Below the pieces are notes generated by a model. The model saw only the letters and a list, made by a program, of their open reading frames with translations, was not told the origin of the DNA and made no database searches. From Tessaracoccus flavus (GTDB lineage: Bacteria; Actinomycetota; Actinomycetes; Propionibacteriales; Propionibacteriaceae), in assembly GCF_001997295.1 (NCBI RefSeq), contig NZ_CP019605.1, positions 1,364,001 to 1,428,000 of the forward strand: a stretch of DNA of 64,000 nt. The letters run 5' to 3'. The number at the start of each line of letters is the position of its first letter. Within the stretch, counting starts at the first letter, position 1. Positions 42,661 to 52,182 of the stretch are shown piece by piece. The translations under genes were made by a program, and so were the position numbers.

Positions 42661-45195
42661 ATGTCCAGCATCGCCCAGGTGCGCCGCCTACCGACCGGGA
42701 GCCCCGGCCTCTCGGTGAGCTTCCTGCTCGCCCGCACGCCAGCCCCGCACGACCGGATCTCCGACCTCGTCCTCAGCGCGACGGTCGCCGTCGAACTCAG
42801 CGTGGACCTGCCCGGGCTCGGCTGGGTCGGCTTCCGGCTGGACACGGCGGAGGGAGCCTCCGCGCAGGCGACCGGGCCCTTCGGGACGGCCGCCCTCGCG
42901 ACCACGCTGGTGGGCGATGAGGCGCGCGAACTCCTCCTCGCTCTGGCAGGCGGAGCCGCCGGGCCGATGCTGCACGTGCGGGTCCGGTTCGCCGACGGTC
43001 GGCTGCGCGACGGGGCCGAGCCCCTCGCCCAGCTCATCCGGTCAGCGGCGGGCGATCGGCTGGCCGATCACGTGCGCCTCGTCACCGCCGAGGGCGGCGA
43101 GCTCACCGATGTACCGCCGGCGCGACCCGCCCGCACCAGGGGCGGTGGTCGCGACCTGCTGCTGCTGCGCAAGGACCAGGCGCTTCCCATCACTCAGGTG
43201 GTGCGGCCCAAGGCCGTCCAGGCCATCCGGCACGACCTGCTCCTGGCCGTCGGCTTGAAGGCGCAGGAGTCCGGCCCCATCCTCGACGGCTCCGCGCTGC
43301 TGCAGGACCGCGACGGCGCGTCGCGTTGGTTCATCCCCGAGCTGACGCTGGTGCTGCCCGAGCCCGGGGCTGACCCGGACGCCTCACCGTTCAGCTTCAG
43401 CCTCGTCCCGGCGGGCCACCAGGCCGACGGGTCTCCGGGCATGGAGGCCACGATCGTGCTGACGCTGGCGGCCGGCCGCTCTGCCGCCACCACCGAGGCG
43501 TGGGAGGGCGCAGGCCGGCCCGCGGCCCGCCCGATCCCGGTGGAACCCCGGATCGGGTTGCGCATTCCGCTGCGCAACGAGCAGGGCGTGGGCAGCGAGG
43601 AGATCATCACCGCGAGCAACGTCCGCGTCGACGGGGCGCTCGGCGAGGAGGGCTCCACCCTGACCGCCACCTTCGCCCTGCGTGACACGTGGGCCCGGCT
43701 GGCGTACGGGGCGCTCTCCACGCCCGGATTCCAGGATCGCCCGGCGTCGCTGGATGTCACGTTGTCCTACAGCGGCTGGCGGCGCGAGACCACGCCCACG
43801 CGGCGCGAGACCGTCTCCGGGACGAAGCTCATCGGACTGCGCCGACCGGACAACATCGCCAAGGCGCTGCCCGCAACGCAGATCATGGGGATGGCCAAGG
43901 CCAAGATCGGGCTCACCCCGGCGCTGGCCACGCTCGACGTGGGACTGCTCAAGCAGTTCCGGCAGTCCCGGTTCGTCCGGCTCATGACCGCAACCACCCA
44001 GAGCCTGCCCGTGCTGGTGCCCTGCGCGGAGCACGGCCAGCTCTACCGTCAGCACGGCCCCTCGGGCTGGGAGTCGGTGGGGTGCCAGCCCGCGCTCCGC
44101 CTCGGCCAGGCCGAGCACCGGGTCTGGCAGCCGGAACCCGCCGCCAGCGTCGCCGGCGCGCGCGTGTTCAGGTCGCTGACCCAGCCGGGCCGCTTCCTGG
44201 TCGTGGCGGCGGGCCACGCCATCGGGCGCTACGGGGCCGACGAGCCCGACCGCGCGTACGAGCCAACCCTCCTGCTCACGTCGACGATCGACGTCGACGA
44301 TCCGGCGAACATCCGGTGCGTGCTGGCAGCCTCGCTCGAGGCCGAGCTGAGCGATGCGGAACTGGACCTGCTGAAGGCGGAGCTCAGCGCCCGCATCGGC
44401 CGTCCGGCGGACCTGGTCACCCCCTGGCAGGCGGGCCTCACCCCCGAGCTGCGCTGGGCGGCGCCCCAGGCTGTCTCCCTCGATTGTGTCGCCATCGACA
44501 CCGGCTTCACGCTCGTGCTGAGCACCGACATCCCCGGGCTCCTGACCCTCAAGGCGCTGCTCCAACGATCAGGCCTGATGGGCTCGGCGCGCTACCGGCT
44601 GCCCGGCGGCGACGAGGCCATCAGCACGCTCCGCCTGGACCTCAGCCGCGTGACCGGGCCCCCCGGCGGACCCGTCACTGTCACAGCCGCTGGAGACGGG
44701 CTGACACTGACGAATCACTTGAGCCGGCGCGTCGCGGTCCACCGGATCGTCACCGACGGTGTCGTCGTCGCACAGCCGGGCGTTGTGCTCGATCCCGGCG
44801 GGGAGGCCACGGTGCAGCTCGCCACCCCGGCAGGTGGCCCGTTCCACGTCGACTCCACCGTGGAACCCGGGGCGGAGAGTCTCGATGAGACACGCAGCTA
44901 CATCGAGGACCTGCATCTCGCGGTCACCTTCGTCGCCACCGGTGACCTGGCCGGCCTGACGGGGTTGGAGATCGCGGCGCAGTTCCTCGGCTCCGACGCC
45001 GAGCCCGTCATCCTCACCCGTTCGAAACGCCAGGCCGAGCGCGAGTTTGTCCTCCCACTCACCACCTACGCCGCCGACCCGGCGCTCACCTTCACCGTGT
45101 CGTCGGTGGCCGACGACGGCACCCGCGTGACCGCCTCGCCGGTCTCCTGGCCCGTCCGCACCCGCGGCGTGCTCATCCCGATCCCCAACCCCTGA
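42661..45195 (+). CDS. Large beta-rich protein of unknown family in the protease locus
   Basis: An 844-residue protein without recognisable family membership, signal peptide or membrane helix. Predicted strands dominate: the N-terminal LSATVAVELSVDLPGLGWVGFRLD, a middle segment with VPCAEHGQLYRQHGPSGW and VFRSLTQPGRFLVVAAGHAIGRY, and C-terminal sandwich-like blocks (VTVTAAGDGLTLTNHLSRRV, LTFTVSSVADDGTRVTASP). It starts 10 bp after the 721-residue gene and ends 20 bp before the caspase gene. The two large proteins probably work as a pair. Confidence 0.78.
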   Translation: MSSIAQVRRLPTGSPGLSVSFLLARTPAPHDRISDLVLSATVAVELSVDLPGLGWVGFRLDTAEGASAQATGPFGTAALATTLVGDEARELLLALAGGAAGPMLHVRVRFADGRLRDGAEPLAQLIRSAAGDRLADHVRLVTAEGGELTDVPPARPARTRGGGRDLLLLRKDQALPITQVVRPKAVQAIRHDLLLAVGLKAQESGPILDGSALLQDRDGASRWFIPELTLVLPEPGADPDASPFSFSLVPAGHQADGSPGMEATIVLTLAAGRSAATTEAWEGAGRPAARPIPVEPRIGLRIPLRNEQGVGSEEIITASNVRVDGALGEEGSTLTATFALRDTWARLAYGALSTPGFQDRPASLDVTLSYSGWRRETTPTRRETVSGTKLIGLRRPDNIAKALPATQIMGMAKAKIGLTPALATLDVGLLKQFRQSRFVRLMTATTQSLPVLVPCAEHGQLYRQHGPSGWESVGCQPALRLGQAEHRVWQPEPAASVAGARVFRSLTQPGRFLVVAAGHAIGRYGADEPDRAYEPTLLLTSTIDVDDPANIRCVLAASLEAELSDAELDLLKAELSARIGRPADLVTPWQAGLTPELRWAAPQAVSLDCVAIDTGFTLVLSTDIPGLLTLKALLQRSGLMGSARYRLPGGDEAISTLRLDLSRVTGPPGGPVTVTAAGDGLTLTNHLSRRVAVHRIVTDGVVVAQPGVVLDPGGEATVQLATPAGGPFHVDSTVEPGAESLDETRSYIEDLHLAVTFVATGDLAGLTGLEIAAQFLGSDAEPVILTRSKRQAEREFVLPLTTYAADPALTFTVSSVADDGTRVTASPVSWPVRTRGVLIPIPNP

Positions 45196-45215
45196 GCCCC
45201 CGAAAGGACCTCATC

Positions 45216-46619
45216 ATGACCGGTTACTCCCTCCACCTCGGCCTCAACGTGGTGGATCCGTCCCAGTACATCCCCGCTCCCGCGCCGCTGGCCGGCTGCA
45301 TCAACGACGCCAGGTCGATGACCGACCTGGCCGCCTCCCAGGGCTTCAACACCCGAACGCTGCTCGACGCGGAGGCGACCTCGTGGGCACTTCTCGGAGC
45401 CCTGGGCGACCTCGCCCGCAAGGCCACCGCGGGCGACATCGCGCTCATCACGTTCGCCGGGCACGGAGGCCGGGTCACCGACCAGAACGGCGACGAGGAC
45501 GACAGCACCGACGAAACCTGGTGCCTGTACGACCGCCAGGTGCTCGACGATGAGCTCTACCGCATGTGGGCCCAGTTCTCCCCGGGGGTGAGGATCCTCG
45601 TCGTCTCCGACTCGTGCCACTCGGGCACGGTGGCCAGGGCGGTGCTGGCGATCGCCGCACGCGAAGCGCTGGTGCGCAATCCGCTGGGGCAGGAGCTCTG
45701 GCCGGTCGACGTCACCGTCGCACCGCTGCGGCCCCGCGCCCTCCCGCCGAGCATGGCGGCAGCCGACTCCGAGCGGCGGCGCGACCTCTACCGCTCGGTT
45801 CAGGAACTGGCCGGCAACACCCGCAGCACCGACATCGCGGCGCAGCTGATCCTCCTGGCCGGGTGCCAGGATTCGCAGGTGGCGAGCGACGGCGACACCA
45901 ACGGGCTCTTCACGGAGGCTCTGCTGCGGACCTGGTCGAACGGCTCCTTCAGCGGCGACTACCGGGCCTTCCACTCCAGGATCCAGATGCAGATGCCCCC
46001 CGACCAGGTGCCGAACTACTACACGCTCGGCAACGCATCAGCGCAGTACCAGGCCCAGAAGCCCTTCACCGTTGATCCGCCGGCCGATCCAGGCCCGAAC
46101 CCGGGCGGCGGAGGTGGGCAGCCCATTCCGGCGACGGGGACGCGGCGCACCCTGCGCCAGGGCGACAGCGGCGAGGATGTGCGCTATCTGCAGCAGAAGC
46201 TGTCCGAGCACGGGGCGTGGCTGACGATCGACGGCAAGTTCGGACCGGCCACGTCGTCGGCCGTCCGGTCCTTCCAGGCGAGCAACGGATTGAGCGTCGA
46301 CGGGGTCGTCGGCCCCCAGACCTGGGCGGCCCTCGAGGGCACGGGCGGCGGATCGACCGGCGGGTCCACCGGCGGCGGCACCTCCGGGGGCTGGACCGAT
46401 CCGACTCCCCAGGCCTCCACGCGGCCCACGCTCAGGCGAGGGTCGAAGGGGTCGGATGTGGTCTACCTCCAGCAGCGCTTGAGTGCGCAGGGCTACTGGC
46501 TGACCGCCGACGGAAGCTTCGGTCCGGCCACCGAGTCGGCGGTCAGGAGCTTCCAGCGGAGCAACGGGCTGTCCGCCGACGGGGTCGTCGGCCCAATGAC
46601 CTGGGCGGCCCTGGGCTGA
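45216..46619 (+). CDS. Metacaspase-like protease with two peptidoglycan-binding-type repeats
   Basis: A 467-residue protein. Residues 1-285 form a caspase-like (peptidase C14) domain with catalytic His83 in LITFAGHGGR and Cys134 in VVSDSCHSGT. The Asp before SCHSG is typical of metacaspases that cut after basic residues. A Gly/Pro linker leads to two PG_binding_1-like repeats (about 308-373 and 403-467), separated by a Gly/Ser/Thr-rich linker. No signal peptide is present, odd for wall-binding repeats. AAAGGA ribosome-binding site lies about 8 nt upstream. The stop is 1 nt from the convergent gatB stop. Confidence 0.88.
   Translation: MTGYSLHLGLNVVDPSQYIPAPAPLAGCINDARSMTDLAASQGFNTRTLLDAEATSWALLGALGDLARKATAGDIALITFAGHGGRVTDQNGDEDDSTDETWCLYDRQVLDDELYRMWAQFSPGVRILVVSDSCHSGTVARAVLAIAAREALVRNPLGQELWPVDVTVAPLRPRALPPSMAAADSERRRDLYRSVQELAGNTRSTDIAAQLILLAGCQDSQVASDGDTNGLFTEALLRTWSNGSFSGDYRAFHSRIQMQMPPDQVPNYYTLGNASAQYQAQKPFTVDPPADPGPNPGGGGGQPIPATGTRRTLRQGDSGEDVRYLQQKLSEHGAWLTIDGKFGPATSSAVRSFQASNGLSVDGVVGPQTWAALEGTGGGSTGGSTGGGTSGGWTDPTPQASTRPTLRRGSKGSDVVYLQQRLSAQGYWLTADGSFGPATESAVRSFQRSNGLSADGVVGPMTWAALG
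46130..46619 (+). repeat. Duplicated peptidoglycan-binding repeat in the metacaspase gene
   Basis: The two repeats share long identical DNA blocks, such as the GACGGGGTCGTCGGCCC stretch followed closely by GACCTGGGCGGCCCT in both copies. This indicates a fairly recent internal duplication or gene conversion. Confidence 0.75.
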
Positions 46620-46620
46620 C

Positions 46621-48108
46621 TCAGGTCAGCTTGGCGAGGATCAGTTCGCGGACCTTCCCGGCGTCGGCCTGCCCCCGCATCGCCTTCATCACCTGACCGA
46701 TGAGGGCGCCTGCAGCGGCGACCTTTCCGGCGCGGATCTTGTCGGCCACGTCCGGGTTCGCGGCGATGACCTCGTCGACAGCCGAGGAGAGCGCCCCCTC
46801 GTCGGAGACCACCGCGAGTCCCCTGCTCTTGACCACGTCGGCGGGCTCACCCTCGCCCGCGAGGACGCCTTCGATCACCTGACGGGCGAGCTTGTCGTTG
46901 ACCTGCCCGTCATCGACGAGACCCTGGACCGCGGCAACCTGGGCAGGGGTGATGGCGAGTTCGTCCAGCTCCAACCCGTCCTGGTTCGCGCGACGCGCCA
47001 GCTCGGTCACCCACCACTTGCGCGCGGCGGCCGGCGTCGTGCCGGCGGCGACGGTCTCCTCGACCAGCGCGAGCGCACCGGAGGCGACGATCGAGTGGAA
47101 GTCGATGTCGGAGAAGCCCCATTCGCCCTGCAGGCGGCGCCGATGCTCGGCCGGCGGCTCCGGCAGGGTTTCCCGCAGCGCCTCGACCCACTCGGCGGAC
47201 GGAGCGATCGGCATCAGGTCAGGCTCGGCGAAGTAGCGGTAGTCCTCGGCCTGTTCCTTGGAACGTCCCGAGCCGGTCGTGCCGGTGCTTTCGTCGAAGT
47301 GCCTGGTCTCCTGGATGACGCGGCCGCCGCCGTCGAGGATGGCTGCCTGCCTGGTCATCTCGTAGCGGATGGCCCGCTCGACCGAGCGCAGCGAGTTGAC
47401 GTTCTTGGTCTCGGTGCGGGTGCCCAACACGTCTGACCCGGCCGGCATCAGCGAGATGTTCGCGTCGCAGCGCAGCGACCCCTGCTCCATCCGGGCGTCG
47501 GAGACCCCGAGCGACTTCACGAGTTCCCGCAGGTGGGCGACGTACGCCTTCGCGACGGCGGGAGCCTTCGCCCCGGCGCCCAGGATCGGGCGGGTGACGA
47601 TCTCGATGAGCGGTACGCCGGCGCGGTTGTAGTCGATGAGGGAGTAGTCCGCCCCGTGGATGCGGCCGGAGGTCCCGACATGGGTGGCCTTGCCCGCGTC
47701 CTCCTCCATGTGGGCCCGCTCGATCTCGACGCGGAACGTCTCGCCGTCCACCTCGAGTTCGACGAAGCCGTCGTAGGCGATCGGCTCGTCGTACTGGGAG
47801 GTCTGGAAGTTCTTCGTCATGTCGGGGTAGAAGTAGTTCTTCCGCGCCATGCGGCACCACTGCGCGATCTCGCAGTTGAGGGCCAGGCCGATCCGGATGG
47901 CCGACTCGACGGCCTTGCCGTTGATGACCGGAAGGGAACCGGGGAGCCCCAGGCAGACGGGACACACGTGCGTGTTCGGGTCGCCACCGAAGACGTTCGG
48001 GCAGCCGCAGAACATCTTCGTGGCCGTGTTCAACTCCACGTGGACCTCCAGCCCGAGGGCGGGGTCGTACCTGGTCAGCAGCTCGTCGTAGTCCACGAGT
48101 TCGGTCAT
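46621..48108 (-). CDS. gatB: Asp/Glu-tRNA(Asn/Gln) amidotransferase subunit GatB
   Basis: GatB holds the misacylated tRNA and activates it for amidation. The 495-residue protein shows [10 protein letters not shown], the zinc-site cysteines in [25 protein letters not shown], and [21 protein letters not shown]. YqeY-like C-terminal domain ([20 protein letters not shown]) completes it. ATG 48108 overlaps the gatA stop by 4 bp. Confidence 0.95.
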   Translation of the reverse strand: MTELVDYDELLTRYDPALGLEVHVELNTATKMFCGCPNVFGGDPNTHVCPVCLGLPGSLPVINGKAVESAIRIGLALNCEIAQWCRMARKNYFYPDMTKNFQTSQYDEPIAYDGFVELEVDGETFRVEIERAHMEEDAGKATHVGTSGRIHGADYSLIDYNRAGVPLIEIVTRPILGAGAKAPAVAKAYVAHLRELVKSLGVSDARMEQGSLRCDANISLMPAGSDVLGTRTETKNVNSLRSVERAIRYEMTRQAAILDGGGRVIQETRHFDESTGTTGSGRSKEQAEDYRYFAEPDLMPIAPSAEWVEALRETLPEPPAEHRRRLQGEWGFSDIDFHSIVASGALALVEETVAAGTTPAAARKWWVTELARRANQDGLELDELAITPAQVAAVQGLVDDGQVNDKLARQVIEGVLAGEGEPADVVKSRGLAVVSDEGALSSAVDEVIAANPDVADKIRAGKVAAAGALIGQVMKAMRGQADAGKVRELILAKLT

Positions 48109-49598
48109 GCCTTGGCCTCCAGTTCCCGCAGCAGGGGCCCACCCCAGCGTGCTTCGAGCGCTCGTTCGAGGACGCCGCCGATGATGTAGAGCCGCTCATC
48201 GGCCAGCGGCGGGGCCATCACCTGGAACCCCACCGGCAGGCCGTCGTCGCTCAGCCCCGCGGGAAACGACGCCGAGGCGTTGCCCGCCATGTTCGAGGGG
48301 ATCGTGCACAGGTCGGCGAGGTACATGCTGAGCGGGTCGGCGACGCGTTCACCGATCTTGAAGGCCACGGTGGGCGTGGTCGGGGACACGAGCACGTCGA
48401 CGGTCTCGAAGGCGGCGGCGAAGTCGCGCTGGATGAGGGTTCTCACGCGCTGGGCCGAGCCGTAGTAGGCGTCGTAGTACCCGGCCGACAACGCGTACGT
48501 CCCAATGATGATGCGGCGCTTGGCCTCGCGGCCGAAGCCGGCCTCGCGGGTGAGGTTCATGACTTCCTCGGCGGACCGTGTGCCGTCGTCGCCGACGCGC
48601 AGCCCGTAGCGCATACCGTCGAACCGCGCGAGGTTGGAGCTCAGCTCGGCGGGCTGGATGAGGTAGTAGGTGGGCAGGGCGTAGGTGAAGTGGGGGCAGC
48701 TCACCTCGACCACTTCCGCCCCAGCGGCGCGCAGCACGTCGACCGCTTCCTCGAATCGCCGCAGCACTCCGGGCTCGTAGCCCTCGCCCGCGAACTCCTT
48801 GACCACACCGACGCGCACCCCGTCCAGGCTCCTGGCCCGAGCCGCGGTCGCCAACTCGCCGACGGGGGCGTCGATCGATGCGGAGTCCATGGGGTCGTAG
48901 CCACCGATGATCTGATGCAGCAGGGCGGCGTCGTAGGCGGTGCGGGCCACTGGCCCCGGCTGGTCGAGGCTCGAGGCCATGGCGACGAGCCCGTAGCGCG
49001 AGACGCCCCCGTAGGTGGGCTTCACCCCGACCGTGCCGGTGACCGACCCAGGCTGTCGGATCGAGCCGCCCGTGTCGGACCCGACGGCGAGCGGCGTCAT
49101 GAACGACGCGACGGCGGCGGCGGACCCTCCCCCGGATCCGCCCGGGATGCGGTCGGTGTCCCACGGGTTACGCGTGGGACCGAACGCGGAGGTCTCGGTG
49201 GACGAGCCCATCGCGAACTCGTCCATGTTGGTCTTGCCGACGATGATCAGCCCGGCCTGCCTCAGTCGGGTGACGACGGTGGCGTCGTACGGAGGAACCC
49301 ACCCCTCGAGCATCCTGGATCCGCACGTGGTCGCGAAGTCCGTGGTGCAGAAGTTGTCCTTGACGGCGATCGGGATCCCGGCGAGCGGGCCGAGGTGTTC
49401 GGCCGCCGCGCGGCGCGCGTCGACGGCGCGGGCCGCCTCGAGCGCCCCCTCGGGGTCGACGCTGAGAAAGACGTTGAGGGTGGGGTTCTGCGCATCGATC
49501 CGCTCGAGGCAGGCGCGCGTCAGGTCCTCCGAGGTCAATTCGCCCCGGCTCATCATGTCCGCCAGGTCGGCGGCGCTCAGGCGCAACAGCGGATTCAT
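48105..49598 (-). CDS. gatA: Asp/Glu-tRNA(Asn/Gln) amidotransferase subunit GatA
   Basis: The amidase subunit releases ammonia from glutamine. The 497-residue protein contains the amidase-signature triad: Lys in [12 protein letters not shown], the cis-Ser in [12 protein letters not shown], and the nucleophile Ser in that same block, plus [17 protein letters not shown] upstream. ATG 49598 shares one base with the gatC TGA. gatC-gatA-gatB is the usual operon. Confidence 0.95.
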   Translation of the reverse strand: MNPLLRLSAADLADMMSRGELTSEDLTRACLERIDAQNPTLNVFLSVDPEGALEAARAVDARRAAAEHLGPLAGIPIAVKDNFCTTDFATTCGSRMLEGWVPPYDATVVTRLRQAGLIIVGKTNMDEFAMGSSTETSAFGPTRNPWDTDRIPGGSGGGSAAAVASFMTPLAVGSDTGGSIRQPGSVTGTVGVKPTYGGVSRYGLVAMASSLDQPGPVARTAYDAALLHQIIGGYDPMDSASIDAPVGELATAARARSLDGVRVGVVKEFAGEGYEPGVLRRFEEAVDVLRAAGAEVVEVSCPHFTYALPTYYLIQPAELSSNLARFDGMRYGLRVGDDGTRSAEEVMNLTREAGFGREAKRRIIIGTYALSAGYYDAYYGSAQRVRTLIQRDFAAAFETVDVLVSPTTPTVAFKIGERVADPLSMYLADLCTIPSNMAGNASASFPAGLSDDGLPVGFQVMAPPLADERLYIIGGVLERALEARWGGPLLRELEAKA

Positions 49599-49891
49599 CA
49601 GCTCTCCCCCAGGATCTGCGGCACGCGGAACCGGCCGTCCTCGGAATCCGGCGCCCCGGACAGGGCCTGCCCGTTGGTCAGCGGCGGCCGCACGACATCG
49701 TCGCGGAACACGTTGGTCATCGGTACGGCGTGGGTGCTGAGCGGCACGTCGGGGGTGGCGACCTCGCCCACGCTCCGCACCGAATCAAGGATGACGGTGA
49801 GTTCCGGCGCCAACTCGGCGCACTCCTGCTCGGAGAGTTGGATGCGGGCAAGGGCGCCTAGGCGAGCCACGTCGTCGGCGGTGATAGCCAC
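49598..49891 (-). CDS. gatC: Asp/Glu-tRNA(Asn/Gln) amidotransferase subunit GatC
   Basis: A 97-residue helical protein that stabilises GatA-GatB. It has [20 protein letters not shown] at the N-terminus and the C-terminal segment [17 protein letters not shown], both typical of GatC. The start is GTG 49891. It is followed directly by gatA. Confidence 0.92.
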   Translation of the reverse strand: MAITADDVARLGALARIQLSEQECAELAPELTVILDSVRSVGEVATPDVPLSTHAVPMTNVFRDDVVRPPLTNGQALSGAPDSEDGRFRVPQILGES

Positions 49892-49939
49892 TTGGTTTGC
49901 TCCTCGGTTGGTTCGTGCCGCGGCGGCGGCGCGGCCATC

Positions 49940-50143
49940 CTACTGGCCGGTCAGGATGAGGTAGAACACCCGACCCAGGAAGAACAGCCCCACGGCGATG
50001 GCCACGACGAGGATCGGGATGATGACGCGCTGAAACTTCTTCCACCGCGTGCTCGGGATCCCCTGAGCGCCCCACTCGCCGCGACCGGGCTGCGCGCGCA
50101 GCGGAGACGGCCCGTCGAGGTTGAGGTTGGAGAAGATGCGCAC
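49940..50143 (-). CDS. Small single-span membrane protein
   Basis: A 67-residue protein with a polar N-terminus (FSNLNLDGPSPLRAQPGRGEW), a basic patch (STRWKKFQR), and one C-terminal transmembrane helix (about 40-63). Family unknown. The GTG start at 50143 has a TAGGGT element 6 nt upstream and no ribosome-binding site, suggesting a leaderless transcript. It sits between gatC and the MetE-like gene. Confidence 0.65.
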   Translation of the reverse strand: MRIFSNLNLDGPSPLRAQPGRGEWGAQGIPSTRWKKFQRVIIPILVVAIAVGLFFLGRVFYLILTGQ

Positions 50144-50149
50144 GGTGCC

Positions 50150-50155
50150 ACCCTA
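50150..50155 (-). promoter_or_regulatory. Candidate leaderless -10 element before the small membrane protein
   Basis: TAGGGT followed by GGCACC and then GTG. The same arrangement (TAGGCT, GGCACCC, GTG) occurs before glgE, supporting a shared leaderless promoter type. Confidence 0.4.
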
Positions 50156-51109
50156 CCCGCGCAGCAGCGCTTCGGCGGAGAGCTCCGCAGCACGCCGGAG
50201 CGCGCGGAGCTGGGGTGCGATGTCGCGCGGGTCCCAGCCCGCTAGCCCACACGCCGTCCCCAGCAGGAGTCGCTCCCCAGGGTCCGCGATCTGGAGCCGT
50301 CGGACCACGCGCAAGGTCTCATCGACGAGCTGGTCGACGCTCTGCGGCACCGCCGAGGCGGTCTCCACCACGCCCAGCACGAGAGTGCCGCCGCCGTCGA
50401 GCCACTCCCCCAGGTCGTCGAGGTGGGAGAGGCGCGAATCCACCCCGATCGAGTCGAAGCCGGCCCGCCGGGCCAGTTCCGCCCACCGTCCGGGGGCGCA
50501 GCAGTGCAGGAGCGCGCCGGTCGCCATGGGTCGCAGCGCCCCCACGAGCTCCGGCGGGTCGACGCGGCGGTGGCGCGAGAACCCGCTGGCGGTCGGAATC
50601 TCACCGTCGCGCACCGCCAGCAGCGCGGGTTCGTCGATCTGGATCAGGACGGTCGCCTCCGGCAGCCGACGGCCCAGGTCGGCCCGCAGCAGCGTGGTCC
50701 CCTCAGCCAGGGCCTCGGCCAGCTCCCGCCGGGCCCCATGGTCGGCCAGCAACCTGTCGCCGGTGGGCCGCTCCACGCTCGCGGCCAGCGTCCACGGGCC
50801 GCCGACGGCGACCTTCAGCGTCCCGCCGAACCCCTGGAGCAGTTCCTCGGCATCATCGAGATCGCGCCGCCACTGGGCGCGCGCCCTGCGGTGCTCCGAC
50901 CCGGCGTGGTGCGCCAGCCGCCAGCCCGCCGGCTGAACGTCGAAGCCCAGCCCATCGATGAGTCCCAGGGCCCGTCCGACGAGGTCGGAGCCGGGGCCCC
51001 GCGCCGGTAGCTCAGGCAGCGGCAGCACCTCGGGCAGCAGGTCGGTCATCGCACCCAGGGCCCCTCGGAAGTCGCTGCCGGGCAGCGACCCGGCCGCCGT
51101 GATCCTCAC
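50153..51109 (-). CDS. MetE C-terminal-like / UROD-MetE superfamily protein
   Basis: A 318-residue TIM-barrel protein similar to the catalytic half of cobalamin-independent methionine synthase. Visible features: start [46 protein letters not shown], and candidate metal ligands in LLHCCAPG and [15 protein letters not shown]. It lacks the N-terminal half of MetE. Actinobacteria often carry such short methionine-synthase-like proteins beside mnmA. Methyl donor and acceptor are unknown. GTG 51109 overlaps the mnmA stop. Confidence 0.8.
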   Translation of the reverse strand: MRITAAGSLPGSDFRGALGAMTDLLPEVLPLPELPARGPGSDLVGRALGLIDGLGFDVQPAGWRLAHHAGSEHRRARAQWRRDLDDAEELLQGFGGTLKVAVGGPWTLAASVERPTGDRLLADHGARRELAEALAEGTTLLRADLGRRLPEATVLIQIDEPALLAVRDGEIPTASGFSRHRRVDPPELVGALRPMATGALLHCCAPGRWAELARRAGFDSIGVDSRLSHLDDLGEWLDGGGTLVLGVVETASAVPQSVDQLVDETLRVVRRLQIADPGERLLLGTACGLAGWDPRDIAPQLRALRRAAELSAEALLRG

Positions 51110-52182
51110 CGCGAGGTCTCCGCGATGACGGCTGATCCCACGACGCGGTCATCGTCGTAGGCCACCACCGTCTGGCCGGGCGCGACCCCGGAGGCGGGTT
51201 CGTCGAAGGTGACCCGGAGGCCGTCCCCGACCGCCTCGAAGCTCGCCGGCTGGGGGATGCCGTGTGCGCGGAACTGAGCCTCCCCGCGCCAGCGTCCCGC
51301 CACGGGCTCCCCGGTCCAGGTGGCCCGGATACAGCCGAGCTCGCCGACGGCGAGGTCCTCCCTGCCGCCGACGACGACCGTGTTGCTGACGGGCTCGATG
51401 CTCAGCACGTAGCGGGGTTCGCCGGTGGGAGCGGGCACCCGCAGGTCGAGGCCGCGGCGTTGTCCCACGGTGTAGCGGTGGGTGCCGAGGTGCTCACCCA
51501 GCACCTGACCGGCGGCGTCGACGATGGAGCCGGGCCGCTCGTCGATGTAGCGCCCGAGGAAGCCCTGGGTGTCGCCGTCGGCGATGAAGCAGATGTCGTG
51601 GCTGTCGGGTTTACGCGCGACCCCGAACCCCAGCACGTTGGCCTCCTCGCGCACCACGGGCTTCTCGACGTCGTGCAGCGGGAAGAGGCAGCGACGGAGT
51701 TGGTCCTGGTTGAGCATGCCGAGCACGTACGACTGGTCCTTGGCGGCATCCGCGGCGCGATGCAGGGTGACAGAGCTGTCGTCATGGTGCCGCAGATCGG
51801 CGTAGTGCCCCGTGGCGACCGCGTCGAACCCCAGACGGACGCCGCGGTCGAGGACCGCAGCGAACTTGATCTTCTCGTTGCACCTCAGGCAGGGGTTGGG
51901 GGTGCGTCCCGCGCGGTACTCCGCGACGAAGTCCTCGACCACGGCCTCGTGGAACTCCTCCGCGAAGTCCCAGACGTAGAAGGGGATGTCGAGCTTGTCG
52001 GCCACCCGCCGGGCGTCGTGCGAGTCCTCCAGCGAACAGCAGCCACGCGCGCCGCTGCGGTAGGAGGCCGGGTTCCTGGACAGGGCGAGGTGCACCCCTG
52101 TGACGTCGTGCCCCTCGGCGACGAGGCGGGCCGCGGCGACGGCCGAGTCCACGCCGCCGGACATGGCCACCAATACCCTCAT
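51106..52182 (-). CDS. mnmA: tRNA-specific 2-thiouridylase MnmA
   Basis: MnmA thiolates U34 of tRNA(Lys/Glu/Gln). The 358-residue protein has the PP-loop [15 protein letters not shown] at the N-terminus, the catalytic Cys pair in [12 protein letters not shown] (about 100) and DSHDICFI (about 200), and the C-terminal beta-barrel starting [16 protein letters not shown] 52182 overlaps the S9 peptidase TGA. A cysteine desulfurase gene in the same cluster may supply the sulfur. Confidence 0.95.
   Translation of the reverse strand: MRVLVAMSGGVDSAVAAARLVAEGHDVTGVHLALSRNPASYRSGARGCCSLEDSHDARRVADKLDIPFYVWDFAEEFHEAVVEDFVAEYRAGRTPNPCLRCNEKIKFAAVLDRGVRLGFDAVATGHYADLRHHDDSSVTLHRAADAAKDQSYVLGMLNQDQLRRCLFPLHDVEKPVVREEANVLGFGVARKPDSHDICFIADGDTQGFLGRYIDERPGSIVDAAGQVLGEHLGTHRYTVGQRRGLDLRVPAPTGEPRYVLSIEPVSNTVVVGGREDLAVGELGCIRATWTGEPVAGRWRGEAQFRAHGIPQPASFEAVGDGLRVTFDEPASGVAPGQTVVAYDDDRVVGSAVIAETSR

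Noticed and set aside
46617-46623. A bidirectional terminator between the metacaspase and gatB genes
   Set aside because: The two stops are one base apart and no stem-loop with a T-tract is visible.
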